Positions 8,026-18,080 of a stretch of 64,000 nucleotides of DNA are shown here, piece by piece. A model generated the notes under the pieces. That model had not been told where the DNA came from. It saw only the letters and a program-made list of their open reading frames with translations, and made no database searches. This DNA comes from Microbacterium paraoxydans (GTDB lineage: Bacteria; Actinomycetota; Actinomycetes; Actinomycetales; Microbacteriaceae): the NCBI RefSeq assembly GCF_019056515.1, contig NZ_CP064873.1, forward strand, positions 3,351,279 through 3,415,278, written 5' to 3'. Position numbers and translations under genes: made by a program. Each line of letters begins with the position of its first letter. Position 1 is the first letter of the stretch.

Positions 8026-8931
8026 ATGGAGTGGATCGCAGACCCCGGCGTCGGCGCGTGGCTGCGGGAGACCCTCGACGACGGTCTGGGGAGCATGCAC
8101 GCGGTCGTCCCCCGCGGCTTCCCCGCGTACGCCCGGATCTTCCATCCCGCCACGGTGCGGGAGAGTCCCACGGCGGCGGGTTCCGACGTGCGCGTCAGCT
8201 GGGCGGACACCGCCGCCGCCTTCGGCACGACGATGCACGCAGAGGCGCAGTGGCACCGGATCGTGCGCACTCCCGTCGACGCCGACTGGCGGACCCGCAT
8301 CGCTCCGGACGGCCGCGAGTTCACGGCGCCGATGGAGGGCGCGCTCGACAGCGACCTCGTGACGGTCCTGGGCGGGCACCTCGCCGCCCACACCGCGACA
8401 CCGGACGACGGGGTCGTCGCGCTCTGGGAGGGATTCGGCGGTCTGGTCGGCTTCTTCGGAGACGGGCCGTCCCGTGTCTTCCTCACGTTCAGCGAAGACC
8501 CGCACCATCAGGCGATGCTCGACCGCAGCACGCACGACCCCTTCAACAACGTCTTCCGGAAGCCCACCTGGCAGGACGGCATCCTCTCCCGCGAGATCTC
8601 CGAAGGGCCCCGGCTGCAGCTCCCCGGGCGCGACTACGTGCTGTTCTCCGGGGGTGCCAGGGCCTTCGCGGATCCGGACTGGGTGCTCGGCGTGCCGTGG
8701 CGCGACCGGGTCGGCGAGGAACGCGGCTTCCCGCCCGCCGCCCAGAGCCCGAACATCCTGTGGCCCGCCGATCGCGCCTGGGTGATGGTCTCGGAGATCG
8801 ACTACGACTCCACGATCGTGGCGGGCTCGCCCGACCTCATCCGTGCGATCTGCACGGACGAACGTCTGGAGGCGAAGGCTCTGCGCGCGGGTGCCGACCT
8901 CACGTGGGACGCCGACGAGGTCAACCGATGA
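8026..8931 (+). CDS. conserved hypothetical protein
   Basis: I do not recognise this 301-residue protein. It is acidic, has no signal peptide or membrane segment, and is rich in Trp and aromatic residues (ALWEGFGGLVGFFGDGPSR, PNILWPADRAWVMVSEIDYD). The near-C-terminal WVMVSEIDYDSTIVAG suggests a globular cytosolic enzyme or binding protein. Its stop overlaps the start of the next gene (ATGA), so the two are translated together and probably work together. Confidence 0.8.
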   Translation: MEWIADPGVGAWLRETLDDGLGSMHAVVPRGFPAYARIFHPATVRESPTAAGSDVRVSWADTAAAFGTTMHAEAQWHRIVRTPVDADWRTRIAPDGREFTAPMEGALDSDLVTVLGGHLAAHTATPDDGVVALWEGFGGLVGFFGDGPSRVFLTFSEDPHHQAMLDRSTHDPFNNVFRKPTWQDGILSREISEGPRLQLPGRDYVLFSGGARAFADPDWVLGVPWRDRVGEERGFPPAAQSPNILWPADRAWVMVSEIDYDSTIVAGSPDLIRAICTDERLEAKALRAGADLTWDADEVNR

Positions 8932-10016
8932 CGTCTCCGCAGGCATCGGCGTCGTTCGATGCGCGTCCCCTCACCGATCCGGTCGACCCGGCCGCCGTCC
9001 GCGCCTTCACGGCGGAGCTCCGGTCCCGGCGGACGACCGGCATGGCGGTGTCGTCGATCATCGCCGTCGTGGCCGTCGCGATCGCCGGGGTCGTGATGCT
9101 TCCGATCCTCGCCTCCGTGGTGGTGGCGCTGGCAGCGGGAAGCGGCTCCCCCGCCGCGGCGGCGATCCCCCTCGTGCTCCTCCTGCTGGTGGCCGCGGGG
9201 GTGGGCGTGCTCATCTGGATGGGCGTCCGCAACGCGCGCACCGCGCGGTACCGCCTGCACCGGTTCGCCCAGGCCAACGGCATGACGTACGAGCCGCGCG
9301 TGGACGATCCGCCGCTCCCCGGGATGATCTTCCATCTCGGCCGCTCGCGCATGGCGACCGATCTGGTCCGCGGCACGAATCCACGGTTCGTGGAGTTCGG
9401 CAACTACCAGTACACGGTGCAGTCCGGGAAGAACTCGACGACGTATCGCTGGGGCTATGTGGCCGTGAAGCTGGATGTGCCCCTGCCGAACATCGTGCTC
9501 GACGCGAAGGGCAACAACGGCTTCGGCTCCAACCTGCCGGCCTCGTTCCAGCGGGCACAGCGCCTGTCGCTCGAGGGCGACTTCGACCAGCACTTCACCC
9601 TGTACTGCCCGGACGGCTACGAGCAGGACGCGCTCTACCTCTTCACGCCCGACATCATGGCGCGCTTCATCGACAACGCCGCGCAGCTCGACGTCGAGAT
9701 CGTCGACGACTGGCTGTTCCTCTACACGCCCCGCCGCGCCTCCACGCTCGATCCGGCGACCTGGGCGTGGCTGTTCGGGGCGGTGGGGGCGCTCTTGACC
9801 AAGCTCGACCAGTGGGCGCGGTGGCGCGACGACCGCCTCGCCGCCGCGGCGACGCCCGGGGGCCACGCTCTCCCGTTCGCTGCGCCGGCCGGGATGATCA
9901 CCCCACCGCCGGGGGTCGCGCCGCAGGGTCGGCGCCTCAAGCGCACGGGGACCTGGGTGCCGATCGTCGTGGTGATCGGATTCGCGGTCTTCTGGATGCT
10001 CAGCCGCTGGAACTGA
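8928..10016 (+). CDS. conserved hypothetical membrane protein
   Basis: This is a 362-residue protein with two adjacent transmembrane helices near the N-terminus (about 40-62 and 73-95) and a third at the extreme C-terminus (about 345-360). The large middle part faces one side of the membrane and contains FAQANGMTYEP, FGNYQYTVQSGKNSTTYRWGY and LPNIVLDAKGNNGFGSNLP. The layout resembles DUF3137-like proteins, which I offer only as a hint. It is coupled by a 4-bp overlap to the preceding unknown gene. No function is claimed. Confidence 0.8.
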   Translation: MTSPQASASFDARPLTDPVDPAAVRAFTAELRSRRTTGMAVSSIIAVVAVAIAGVVMLPILASVVVALAAGSGSPAAAAIPLVLLLLVAAGVGVLIWMGVRNARTARYRLHRFAQANGMTYEPRVDDPPLPGMIFHLGRSRMATDLVRGTNPRFVEFGNYQYTVQSGKNSTTYRWGYVAVKLDVPLPNIVLDAKGNNGFGSNLPASFQRAQRLSLEGDFDQHFTLYCPDGYEQDALYLFTPDIMARFIDNAAQLDVEIVDDWLFLYTPRRASTLDPATWAWLFGAVGALLTKLDQWARWRDDRLAAAATPGGHALPFAAPAGMITPPPGVAPQGRRLKRTGTWVPIVVVIGFAVFWMLSRWN

Positions 10017-10027
10017 CGACGAACCCG

Positions 10028-10072
10028 ATGTGGGGGTGGGTGCCGTTCTGGGGAACCGACGCCCACCCCATC
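10028..10072. terminator. possible terminator after the unknown two-gene unit
   Basis: A G-rich stretch (GATGTGGGGGTGGGT) can pair imperfectly with GCCCACCCCATC just downstream of the 10016 stop. The stem has a bulge, so confidence is modest. Confidence 0.35.
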
Positions 10073-10211
10073 CCCCCTCGGGATCGAAAGGAATTCGACG
10101 TTCCCTCCGCATTGACGGTTCGACCGTCCCGCCCGTGGTCAGCTGGGGACTGACGCTGCGTGGCGATACCGGGATGGTATACCGGCGGACGTTGCACCCG
10201 GTTGCGTTCAT

Positions 10212-10235
10212 GCGCGGGAATGCACTTTCCCGCGC
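10212..10235. terminator. hairpin at the 3' end of the glycosyltransferase gene
   Basis: A perfect 9-bp stem GCGCGGGAA / TTCCCGCGC with a 6-nt loop lies immediately after the stop of the minus-strand glycosyltransferase gene. Confidence 0.65.
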
Positions 10236-10240
10236 GGCGC

Positions 10241-11554
10241 TCAGCGGTGCATCGAGCTGTCGGCTGCGGCCCCGCTCGCGGTCTCCGCGGCCAGGACCGC
10301 GTCGAGCGTCTGCCAGGCGTCCGCAGCGCGCATCGCCTCTCCGACCTGCCGTGCGCGGTCGCGGAACGCCGGCTCGACGAGCACCCGGTGCACGGCCTCG
10401 GCGACCTGTCCCGGCTTCGGCGCGTTCGTCCGCAGGTTGATGCCCACGCCGGTCCACCCGACTCGGGCGGAGACCTCGACCTTGTCCTCCGTCTGCCCCG
10501 CGACCACCAGCGGGACGCCCTGGGCCAGCGCCTGCTGCACCCCGCCGAAGCCGCCGTTCGTGACGAACACGTCGACCTCCGGCAGCAGCCGGTCGTAGGG
10601 CAGGTACTCGGCGACGCGGACGTTCGCCGGGAGCTCCGCCGGGAGCGCCTCGACGGGGCGTCCACCGGTGGAGACCACCACGAGGGCGTCCGTCGCGGCG
10701 AGCCCGGCGATCGTGGGAAGCACGAGCTGGCCGAAGTCGGCGTTGGCGATCGTCCCCTGACTGACATGGATCACGGGCCGCCGTCCGTCCAGGTCGGACC
10801 ACCACTCGGGCAGTGGCACGGTCGCCGCCGCCGCGGGCAGGGGGCCGGCGAAGTGCACGGACGCCGGGAGGTCGGAGCGCGGGTACTCGAACGCCGGCAC
10901 CGAGAACTGCACGTACGCGTCCGCGCGGCCCGCCCAGTCGAGCACGAATCCGCCGAGATCGCGGCCGACCGCCTCGCGCGCCATGGCGTCGGCCTCCTTC
11001 TGCACGCCGCCGAAGATGACGCGCTCCGCCACGGTGCGGAGGAAGGCGTTGCGCATCCGGCCGAACGGCCCGCGCATCGGCGTGACTCCGAGCCCGAACG
11101 GGGCCGTGTCGACGCTGCGGGCGCCGAGCGGGAAGATGCCGAGGACCACGACCGGGGGCCGTTCGGCCTTCGGCAGCCGCTGCAGCAGCGCCGCACCGAC
11201 GAACAGCGGTTCGGTGAGGACGGCGTCGACGCGGTTCCGCGCGAGCTCGACGCGCACGGCCTCGAGCTGAGCCCGCCCCGGACGAATGAACAGAGTGCTC
11301 ATGTCGAAGCGGAGCGCAGCCACCCCGGTGAGACCTTCGCGCTCGGGGAACGCGCCGTTCGCGTCGTCGAGATCGACGTCGGCCTCCGCCGGCAGCGGAC
11401 GGAACCGCGCGCCCGCCGCGGTCACCTGCTCCTCGTACCGGGTGCTCGTGAGGAAGAGGACCTCGTGCCCATCGGCGACCAGGTGTCTGGCGACCTGCAG
11501 CAGCGGGAGCACATGCCCGTGGGCGGGAGTGCAGGTGAGGAGGTAACGGGACAT
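10241..11554 (-). CDS. UGT/macrolide-type glycosyltransferase (GT1 family)
   Basis: This is a 437-residue GT-B fold glycosyltransferase. The N-terminal domain starts SRYLLTCTPAHGHVLPLLQV, with the HGH motif carrying the likely catalytic base. The C-terminal nucleotide-sugar domain contains VIHVSQGTIANADF and the donor-binding region TNGGFGGVQQALAQGVPLVV. This is the class of macrolide, flavonoid and sterol glycosyltransferases; the acceptor cannot be told from sequence. It is divergent from a TetR repressor 63 bp away, suggesting induction by a small toxic or aglycone ligand, for example a detoxification role. Confidence 0.88.
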   Translation of the reverse strand: MSRYLLTCTPAHGHVLPLLQVARHLVADGHEVLFLTSTRYEEQVTAAGARFRPLPAEADVDLDDANGAFPEREGLTGVAALRFDMSTLFIRPGRAQLEAVRVELARNRVDAVLTEPLFVGAALLQRLPKAERPPVVVLGIFPLGARSVDTAPFGLGVTPMRGPFGRMRNAFLRTVAERVIFGGVQKEADAMAREAVGRDLGGFVLDWAGRADAYVQFSVPAFEYPRSDLPASVHFAGPLPAAAATVPLPEWWSDLDGRRPVIHVSQGTIANADFGQLVLPTIAGLAATDALVVVSTGGRPVEALPAELPANVRVAEYLPYDRLLPEVDVFVTNGGFGGVQQALAQGVPLVVAGQTEDKVEVSARVGWTGVGINLRTNAPKPGQVAEAVHRVLVEPAFRDRARQVGEAMRAADAWQTLDAVLAAETASGAAADSSMHR

Positions 11555-11617
11555 GGCGGCTCTCTCGATAGGGTTGGTTGTACCGTTGAAGTATTCATCA
11601 CCCTCTGAGGAAAGTCA

Positions 11618-12256
11618 ATGACGTCGACTGCACGCCCCTACCGCTCCGCCCTGCGGACCCGACAGGCCGAGGAGACCCGTGCGCGCATCGTCGCGGCAGC
11701 CGCCCGCCTGTTCGCCGCGCAGGGATACCAGGCGACGACGATCTCCGCGATCGCCAAGGAAGCCGGGGTCTCCGCGGAGACGGTGAAGACCACGGCGGCG
11801 AAGGCGGAGTTGCTCATCGCCGCCTTCGAAGTCACCTTCTCCGGCTCGGAGGCCGCCGAGACCCTCGCCGACACCGAGGCCGGCTCCGGGTTGACGACTC
11901 TGCCGGACGACGTCTTCCTCGACGCGGTCATCGCGCAGATCGGCGCGGCGAACGAGCGGGGGCATGCCCTCTGGACGGTCCTCCTGGGCGCGGCGCTCTC
12001 CGACCAGGTCGTCGATGCCGCCCTCCAGCGCATCCTCGAGAACCGGGCGGCGGACTACCGGGGGTTCGCGGCGGAACTGCAGCGCCGGGGCATCGTCGAC
12101 TCGGACCACGACGGCGACGCCCTCGCCGACGTGCTGTCGTTCCTGCTCTCGCCGGAGAGCCACCAGCAGCTCGTCGTGCAGTCCGGATGGTCGCCGGAGC
12201 GCTATCGCTCCTGGCTGCGGAGCGCTGTGCTCGCCGCGGCCTCTCCGTCGGCATGA
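11618..12256 (+). CDS. TetR-family transcriptional regulator
   Basis: This is a 212-residue regulator. The N-terminal DNA-binding domain is clear: TRARIVAAAARLFAAQGYQATTISAIAKEAGVSAETV at about 20-56. The C-terminal ligand domain is helical and not informative. The start ATG 11618 follows GAGGAAAG. It is divergent from the glycosyltransferase gene, and the 63-bp gap between them must hold both promoters. It probably represses the glycosyltransferase. Confidence 0.88.
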   Translation: MTSTARPYRSALRTRQAEETRARIVAAAARLFAAQGYQATTISAIAKEAGVSAETVKTTAAKAELLIAAFEVTFSGSEAAETLADTEAGSGLTTLPDDVFLDAVIAQIGAANERGHALWTVLLGAALSDQVVDAALQRILENRAADYRGFAAELQRRGIVDSDHDGDALADVLSFLLSPESHQQLVVQSGWSPERYRSWLRSAVLAAASPSA

Positions 12257-12260
12257 CGAC

Positions 12261-13007
12261 TCACCGCGCGGACCAGCCGCCGTCCATCGTGTAGCTCGCG
12301 CCGGTCACCATCCCGGCGGCGTCAGCGGCGAGCCAGACGGCAAGGCCGGCGACCTCCTCCGGCTCCACGAGGCGTTTGATCGCGGCTTCGGTGAGGAGCA
12401 CCTTCTCCAGGACCTCGCTCTCCGGGATGCCGTGCACCCGCGCCTGGTCGGCGATCTGGCGCTCGACGAGAGGCGTGCGCACGTATCCGGGATTGATGCA
12501 GTTGCTTGTGACGCCGTGCGCGGCACCCTCCAGCGCCGTCACCTTCGACAGCCCTTCCAGGCCGTGCTTGGCCGCCACGTAGGCCGCCTTGAACGGCGAG
12601 GCGCGAAGACCGTGGACGCTCGACATGTTGATGATCCGCCCGAAGCCCCGCTCGTACATCCCCGGGAGTGCGGCCCGGGTCAGCAGGAAGGGCGCCTCGA
12701 GCATCAGCTGCACGAGGAGCGAGAAGCGGGCGGGGTCGAACTCCTCGATCGGGCTGACGTGCTGCACGCCCGCGTTGTTGACGAGGATGTCGGTGTCGAG
12801 GCGGAGTGCGGCCAGCGCATCGCGGTCGGTGAGGTCGACCTGCCACGCCTGCCCGCCGATCTCGTCGGCGAGGGCTTCGGCCGCGTCACCGTCGATGTCG
12901 GCGATCGTCACGCGGGCGCCCGCCTGCGCGAAGGCTCTCGCGCAGGCGGCACCGATGCCGCTCGCTCCCCCGGTGACGAGAGCACGACGTCCGCGCAGAT
13001 CCGTCAT
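12261..13007 (-). CDS. short-chain dehydrogenase, 3-hydroxybutyrate dehydrogenase-like
   Basis: This is a 248-residue classical SDR. The cofactor motif TGGASGIG is at 12-19, NNAG at 77-80, the catalytic Ser in MSS near 129-130, and the YVAAK pair Tyr143/Lys147. The sequence around NPGYVRTPLVERQIADQA and the C-terminal GASYTMDGGWSAR closely follow the D-beta-hydroxybutyrate dehydrogenase group, which interconverts 3-hydroxybutyrate and acetoacetate using NAD. The ATG at 13007 overlaps the stop of the MHS transporter by 4 bp, so the transporter probably imports the substrate or a related organic acid. Confidence 0.87.
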   Translation of the reverse strand: MTDLRGRRALVTGGASGIGAACARAFAQAGARVTIADIDGDAAEALADEIGGQAWQVDLTDRDALAALRLDTDILVNNAGVQHVSPIEEFDPARFSLLVQLMLEAPFLLTRAALPGMYERGFGRIINMSSVHGLRASPFKAAYVAAKHGLEGLSKVTALEGAAHGVTSNCINPGYVRTPLVERQIADQARVHGIPESEVLEKVLLTEAAIKRLVEPEEVAGLAVWLAADAAGMVTGASYTMDGGWSAR

Positions 13008-14389
13008 GCGGCACTCGCAGCCGCGGTGCGGGCGTTCGTGCGGGCGGCATCCGCGTCGTCGATGGCCTGCAGGGACACGCCCTTCGTCTCCCGCAGCGAG
13101 AGCACCGCGATCGCCGTGACGATGCAGGCGAACACGATGTAGAGCGCGATCGGCAGCCAGGAGCCGAAGTCCCGGAGCCACTGGATCGCCAGGATCGGCG
13201 CCAGCGACCCGGCGAGGATCGCCGTGACCTGCGACCCCAGCGAGACGCCGGAGTACCGCATCCGCGTCGGGAACAGTTCGGCCATGACCGCCGGCTGCGG
13301 CGCGTACATGAACGCGTGGAAGCAGAGGCCGATGGTGACGGCGAGCACGATGAGCACGGGGTTCAGGGTGTCGAACATCGGGAAGGCGAAGAAGGCCCAG
13401 GTCGCGCTGAGGATCGCGCCGGTCAGGTACACGGGCTTGCGGCCCCAGCGGTCGGCGAGCCGTCCCGCCTGCGGGATGATCGCGAAGTGCACGACATGCG
13501 CGATGAGCAGAGCGAGCAGCAGCTGACTGGTGTCGTACTCGTGGACGGTCTTCAGGTAGACGATCGTGAAGCTGACGACGATGTAGTAGACGATGTTCTC
13601 GGCGAAACGGAGACCCATCGCCTGCACGATCCCGATCGGATACCGGCGCAGCACCTCGACGACGCCGTAGGAGGTGGCTTTCTCCGCCTCGACCTGCGCC
13701 TTCGCCTCCAGGAAGATCGGAGCCTCCTCGACGTTGCGGCGGATGTAGTAGCCGACGAGCACGATCACCGCGGAGAGCCAGAACGCGATGCGCCAGCCCC
13801 ATTCGAGGAACGCCGCCGAGCTCATCGCCCACGAGCTCACGAGGAGCACGAGCGTGGCGAGCAGGTTGCCGACGGGAACCGCGGCCTGCGGCCAGCTCGA
13901 CCAGAACGCGCGCGAGCGGTCGGGGCTCTGCTCCGCGACCAGGAGGACGGCCCCGCCCCACTCGCCGCCGACAGCGAAGCCCTGGATGAAGCGCAGCGCG
14001 ACGAGCATCGCAGGCGCCCAGTAGCCGATGCTCTGGAAGCCGGGGAGGCACCCCATGAGGAAGGTCGCGGCGCCGACGATGATGATCGTGGCCTGCAGCG
14101 TGGGCTTGCGGCCGAAACGGTCGCCGATCTGACCGAAGACGATGCCGCCGAGCGGCCGCGCGATGAAGCCGACCGCATACGTCACGAAAGCGGCGATGAT
14201 GCCGTCGAGCGGCGATCCGGTGGCCGGGAAGAAGTAGGTGCCGAAGACGAGGCTGGCGGCGGTCGCATAGAGGAAGAACTCGTACCACTCGACGACGGTG
14301 CCGGCCATGGAGGCGGCGACGACGCGCTTGAGCTTCGAGGAGGACGGGGCGGCGGCGGGGTGACCGGAGGCGCGGGTGGGGGCGGTCAT
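13004..14389 (-). CDS. MFS transporter, metabolite:H+ symporter (MHS) family
   Basis: This is a 461-residue 12-helix transporter. Family marks are AGTVVEWYEFFLYATA at the first helix, GQIGDRFGRKPTL between helices 2 and 3, RFIQGFAVGGEWGGA in helix 4-5, and ADRWGRKPVY in the second half. The MHS family takes up organic acids such as citrate, shikimate, proline or alpha-ketoglutarate with protons. The ATG at 14389 has GAAGGAGAG upstream and removes an implausible N-terminal extension. It is the first gene of a two-gene operon with the dehydrogenase and is divergent from a LysR regulator. Confidence 0.92.
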   Translation of the reverse strand: MTAPTRASGHPAAAPSSSKLKRVVAASMAGTVVEWYEFFLYATAASLVFGTYFFPATGSPLDGIIAAFVTYAVGFIARPLGGIVFGQIGDRFGRKPTLQATIIIVGAATFLMGCLPGFQSIGYWAPAMLVALRFIQGFAVGGEWGGAVLLVAEQSPDRSRAFWSSWPQAAVPVGNLLATLVLLVSSWAMSSAAFLEWGWRIAFWLSAVIVLVGYYIRRNVEEAPIFLEAKAQVEAEKATSYGVVEVLRRYPIGIVQAMGLRFAENIVYYIVVSFTIVYLKTVHEYDTSQLLLALLIAHVVHFAIIPQAGRLADRWGRKPVYLTGAILSATWAFFAFPMFDTLNPVLIVLAVTIGLCFHAFMYAPQPAVMAELFPTRMRYSGVSLGSQVTAILAGSLAPILAIQWLRDFGSWLPIALYIVFACIVTAIAVLSLRETKGVSLQAIDDADAARTNARTAAASAA

Positions 14390-14446
14390 TTCTCTCCTTC
14401 GGTGTCGACGGTGACACATCCGTTCCAGTGTCGGCACGGGCCGGAT

Positions 14447-14493
14447 TTGCAGCAATGCCCAGTGCCGCGCAGTGGCTGTGCATAATTGCAGCA
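14447..14493. promoter_or_regulatory. candidate LysR operator between the MHS transporter and the LysR gene
   Basis: The octamer TTGCAGCA occurs at 14447-14454 and again at 14486-14493, 39 bp apart, in the 103-bp divergent intergenic region. The first copy is inside the palindrome TTGC-A-GCAA and the second follows TGCATAATTGCA, itself nearly palindromic. This two-site layout suits a LysR-type activator acting on the divergent transporter promoter. Confidence 0.4.
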
Positions 14494-15404
14494 TGGATGC
14501 GGCGAAGAGGCCTCGTGCCGACGATCTGCTCGTGCTGCTCGCGGTCGCCCGCACCGGCCGGTACACGAGCGCCGCCGCCCACCTCGGTCTCGATCACACG
14601 ACGGTGGCGCGCCGCATCGCTGCCCTCGAGGACGCGCTCGGCGGACGGGTCGTCGCGCAATCCGCGTCCGGGTGGGAACTCACCGATCTCGGGCGCACCG
14701 CCGCCGAGACCGGTGGACGCATCGAGGCCGCGCTGTCCCAGCTCGACTCCGTCCCCGGCGAGACTCCTGATCCGATCGCCGGCGTCGTGCGCATGTCCGC
14801 CACGGACGGCTTCAGCGCCTACATCGCCGCCCCCGCGATCGCCGAGCTGCGCCGAGCACACCCACGGCTGACGGTCGAGATCGTAGCGGCCACGCGGAGG
14901 GCCGCCGAGCACCGCGCCGGGCTCGACCTGGAGGTGGTCGTGGGCGCGCCGCAGACCCGCCGCGCGCAGGCCGTGAAGCTCGGCACGTACACCCTCGGCA
15001 TGTACGCCTCCCGGGACTACCTCGGCCGCACCGGCACCCCGGCATCGCGTGCCGAGGTGGAGCAGCATCGACTCGTGTACTTCGTCGACTCGATGCTCCA
15101 GGTGGACGCGCTCGACCTTCCGCGCCGCCTCGTTCCCGGCATGCAGGACGGACTCACCTCGACCAACGTGTTCGTGCACGTCGAGGCCACCCGAGCGGGA
15201 GCCGGGATCGGCCTGCTCCCCTGCTTCGCCGCCGATCGGCATCCGGACCTCGTGCGCCTGCTGCCCGAGGTCTTCGCCGAGAAGCTCCCGTACTACATGG
15301 TCGCGCGGCCCGAGTCGCTGCGTCTCCCCGCGGTCGCGGCGCTCGCCGAAGCCCTGCGCGCCCGCACGCGTGCTGCCAAGGCGATGCTCGACGGGGCCGG
15401 CTGA
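14493..15404 (+). CDS. LysR-family transcriptional regulator
   Basis: This is a 303-residue regulator. The N-terminal helix-turn-helix (ADDLLVLLAVARTGRYTSAAAHLGLDHTTVARRIAALE) occupies about 9-45, and the rest is a substrate-binding-like effector domain. The start ATG 14493 is preferred over an in-frame GTG 21 bp upstream because that would overlap the putative operator; neither has a strong ribosome site. It is divergent from the MHS transporter/dehydrogenase operon and is the likely activator of that operon. Confidence 0.88.
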   Translation: MDAAKRPRADDLLVLLAVARTGRYTSAAAHLGLDHTTVARRIAALEDALGGRVVAQSASGWELTDLGRTAAETGGRIEAALSQLDSVPGETPDPIAGVVRMSATDGFSAYIAAPAIAELRRAHPRLTVEIVAATRRAAEHRAGLDLEVVVGAPQTRRAQAVKLGTYTLGMYASRDYLGRTGTPASRAEVEQHRLVYFVDSMLQVDALDLPRRLVPGMQDGLTSTNVFVHVEATRAGAGIGLLPCFAADRHPDLVRLLPEVFAEKLPYYMVARPESLRLPAVAALAEALRARTRAAKAMLDGAG

Positions 15405-15411
15405 GCGCCGG

Positions 15412-15816
15412 TCAGAGCAACTCGGACACGAGGGTTTCGATGCGACCGCGGATGTCGTCGCGGATCGGCCGGACGGCGTCGATCCCCTGGCCGGCGGGGT
15501 CGTCGAGCACCCAGTCCTCGTAGCGCGTGCCGGGGAAGAACGGGCAGGCGTCGCCGCAGCCCATCGTGATCACGACGTCCGACGCCTGCACGGCCTCGGT
15601 CGTGAGCACCTTCGGCTGCTCGGCCGTGATGTCGATGCCGACCTCCGCCATCGCCGCCACCGCGACGGGGTTGATCTCGGCAGCGGGCATCGACCCGGCG
15701 GAGCGCACCTCGATGCGGTCGCCGGCGAGGTGCCGGAGGAAGCCGGCGGCCATCTGCGAGCGCCCCGCGTTGTGGACGCAGACGAAGAGGACGGAGGGCC
15801 GGTACGGTGCGTTCAC
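15412..15816 (-). CDS. arsC: arsenate reductase, low-molecular-weight phosphatase type
   Basis: This is a 134-residue enzyme that reduces arsenate to arsenite. The phosphatase loop CVHNAGR (CX5R, Cys13-Arg19) binds the oxyanion. Two further cysteines, Cys87 and Cys91 in GCGDAC, can form the disulfide relay, and DWVLDDPAGQ carries the general-acid Asp. It is the thioredoxin-linked type in layout; actinobacteria may use mycothiol instead. No arsenite pump or ArsR repressor is adjacent, so it stands alone. The stop is 8 bp from that of the convergent LysR gene. Confidence 0.9.
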   Translation of the reverse strand: MNAPYRPSVLFVCVHNAGRSQMAAGFLRHLAGDRIEVRSAGSMPAAEINPVAVAAMAEVGIDITAEQPKVLTTEAVQASDVVITMGCGDACPFFPGTRYEDWVLDDPAGQGIDAVRPIRDDIRGRIETLVSELL

Positions 15817-15832
15817 GGGGCCAGCGTATCCC

Positions 15833-15892
15833 GTTCGAATCGCCTGATTGGCTGCATCTCCGGCCGAAATGGGACCAATCAGGCGATTCGAA
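15833..15892. repeat. 60-bp palindromic intergenic repeat, family 1 copy 1
   Basis: The 18-bp arms at 15834-15851 and 15875-15892 (TTCGAATCGCCTGATTGG and its exact reverse complement) enclose a 23-nt loop. A second 60-bp copy lies at 18021-18080 in the same orientation, identical at about 50 of 60 positions. The two bracket the DUF779 and aldehyde dehydrogenase genes. Confidence 0.85.
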
Positions 15893-15897
15893 AGTCC

Positions 15898-16287
15898 TCA
15901 GACCAGGCCGAGGCTCGCCAGCTCCGCGGGGTCGAGCATCCGCGACCGGATGAGGAACCGCATCCCCGTCGGACCTTCGACGCTGAACCCGGCGCCGCGT
16001 CCCGGCACGACATCGATCGTCAGGTGCGTGAACTTCCAGTACTCGAACTGCGAGGCCGACATGAAGACCTCGACCGAATCGTCGAGTCCGACGTCGAGGG
16101 CGCCGAGGAGCACGTCGCCGGGGCCGGTGAGGAACATCCCCACCGGGTAGCACATGGGCGCGGAGCCGTCGCAGCAGCCGCCGGACTGGTGGAACATGAG
16201 CGGCCCGTGCTGCGCGGTGAGCTCGCGGACGAGCGCGGCAGCGGGGGCGGTCACCGCGACGCGGGCGGGCGGGGCGGCGTCGGCCAT
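15898..16287 (-). CDS. DUF779 family protein
   Basis: This 129-residue protein belongs to DUF779, a family usually encoded next to acetaldehyde/alcohol dehydrogenases. Conserved features are GPLMFHQSGGCCDGSAPMC at about 28-46, with a Cys pair plus a third Cys and a His that could bind metal, and the ASQFEYWKFTHLTIDVVPG segment. Its biochemical role is not known. ATG 16287 has a GGAAGGAG ribosome site. It follows the aldehyde dehydrogenase gene on the same strand, separated by a strong hairpin, and is probably co-transcribed at a lower level. Confidence 0.9.
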   Translation of the reverse strand: MADAAPPARVAVTAPAAALVRELTAQHGPLMFHQSGGCCDGSAPMCYPVGMFLTGPGDVLLGALDVGLDDSVEVFMSASQFEYWKFTHLTIDVVPGRGAGFSVEGPTGMRFLIRSRMLDPAELASLGLV

Positions 16288-16309
16288 GGGGACTCCTTCC
16301 GGTATGCCG

Positions 16310-16346
16310 GGTGCGGGACGGCGGCCGCGGCCCGCCGTCCCGCACC
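16310..16346. terminator. intercistronic hairpin between the aldehyde dehydrogenase and DUF779 genes
   Basis: A perfect 15-bp stem (GGTGCGGGACGGCGG with its complement) and 7-nt loop lie inside the presumed operon. It may act as a partial terminator or protect the upstream message, giving more dehydrogenase than DUF779 protein. Confidence 0.65.
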
Positions 16347-16359
16347 GCGGCGTCGACGA

Positions 16360-17910
<1,551 letters not shown>

Positions 17911-17980
17911 GGGGGTCTCCTTCGACGGGGGCGCCGCGGCGTCGATGCCGCGGTGTTCCCTCGACGCTAGGCCGCTCCCC

Positions 17981-18017
17981 GTTGCACTCCCGGTGCGCAA
18001 CGTTGCAGCCGGTTGCA
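17981..18017. promoter_or_regulatory. candidate activator site upstream of the aldehyde dehydrogenase gene
   Basis: GTTGC half-sites occur four times in 37 bp: GTTGCA at 17981, the perfect palindrome GCAACGTTGC at 17997-18006, and GTTGCA at 18012. They lie 70-110 bp upstream of the dehydrogenase start, where an activator would bind. The neighbouring GAF regulator is the obvious candidate. Confidence 0.45.
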
Positions 18018-18020
18018 CCC

Positions 18021-18080
18021 GTTCGAATCGCGCACTGTGCTGCATCCGCGGCCGGAATGGGACCAATCGGGCGATTCGAA
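18021..18080. repeat. 60-bp palindromic intergenic repeat, family 1 copy 2
   Basis: This is the same length and orientation as the copy at 15833-15892. The outer 10-bp arms and the loop are conserved, but the inner left arm has six changes, so the stem here is shorter. It ends directly against the stop codon of the GAF regulator gene. Confidence 0.8.
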
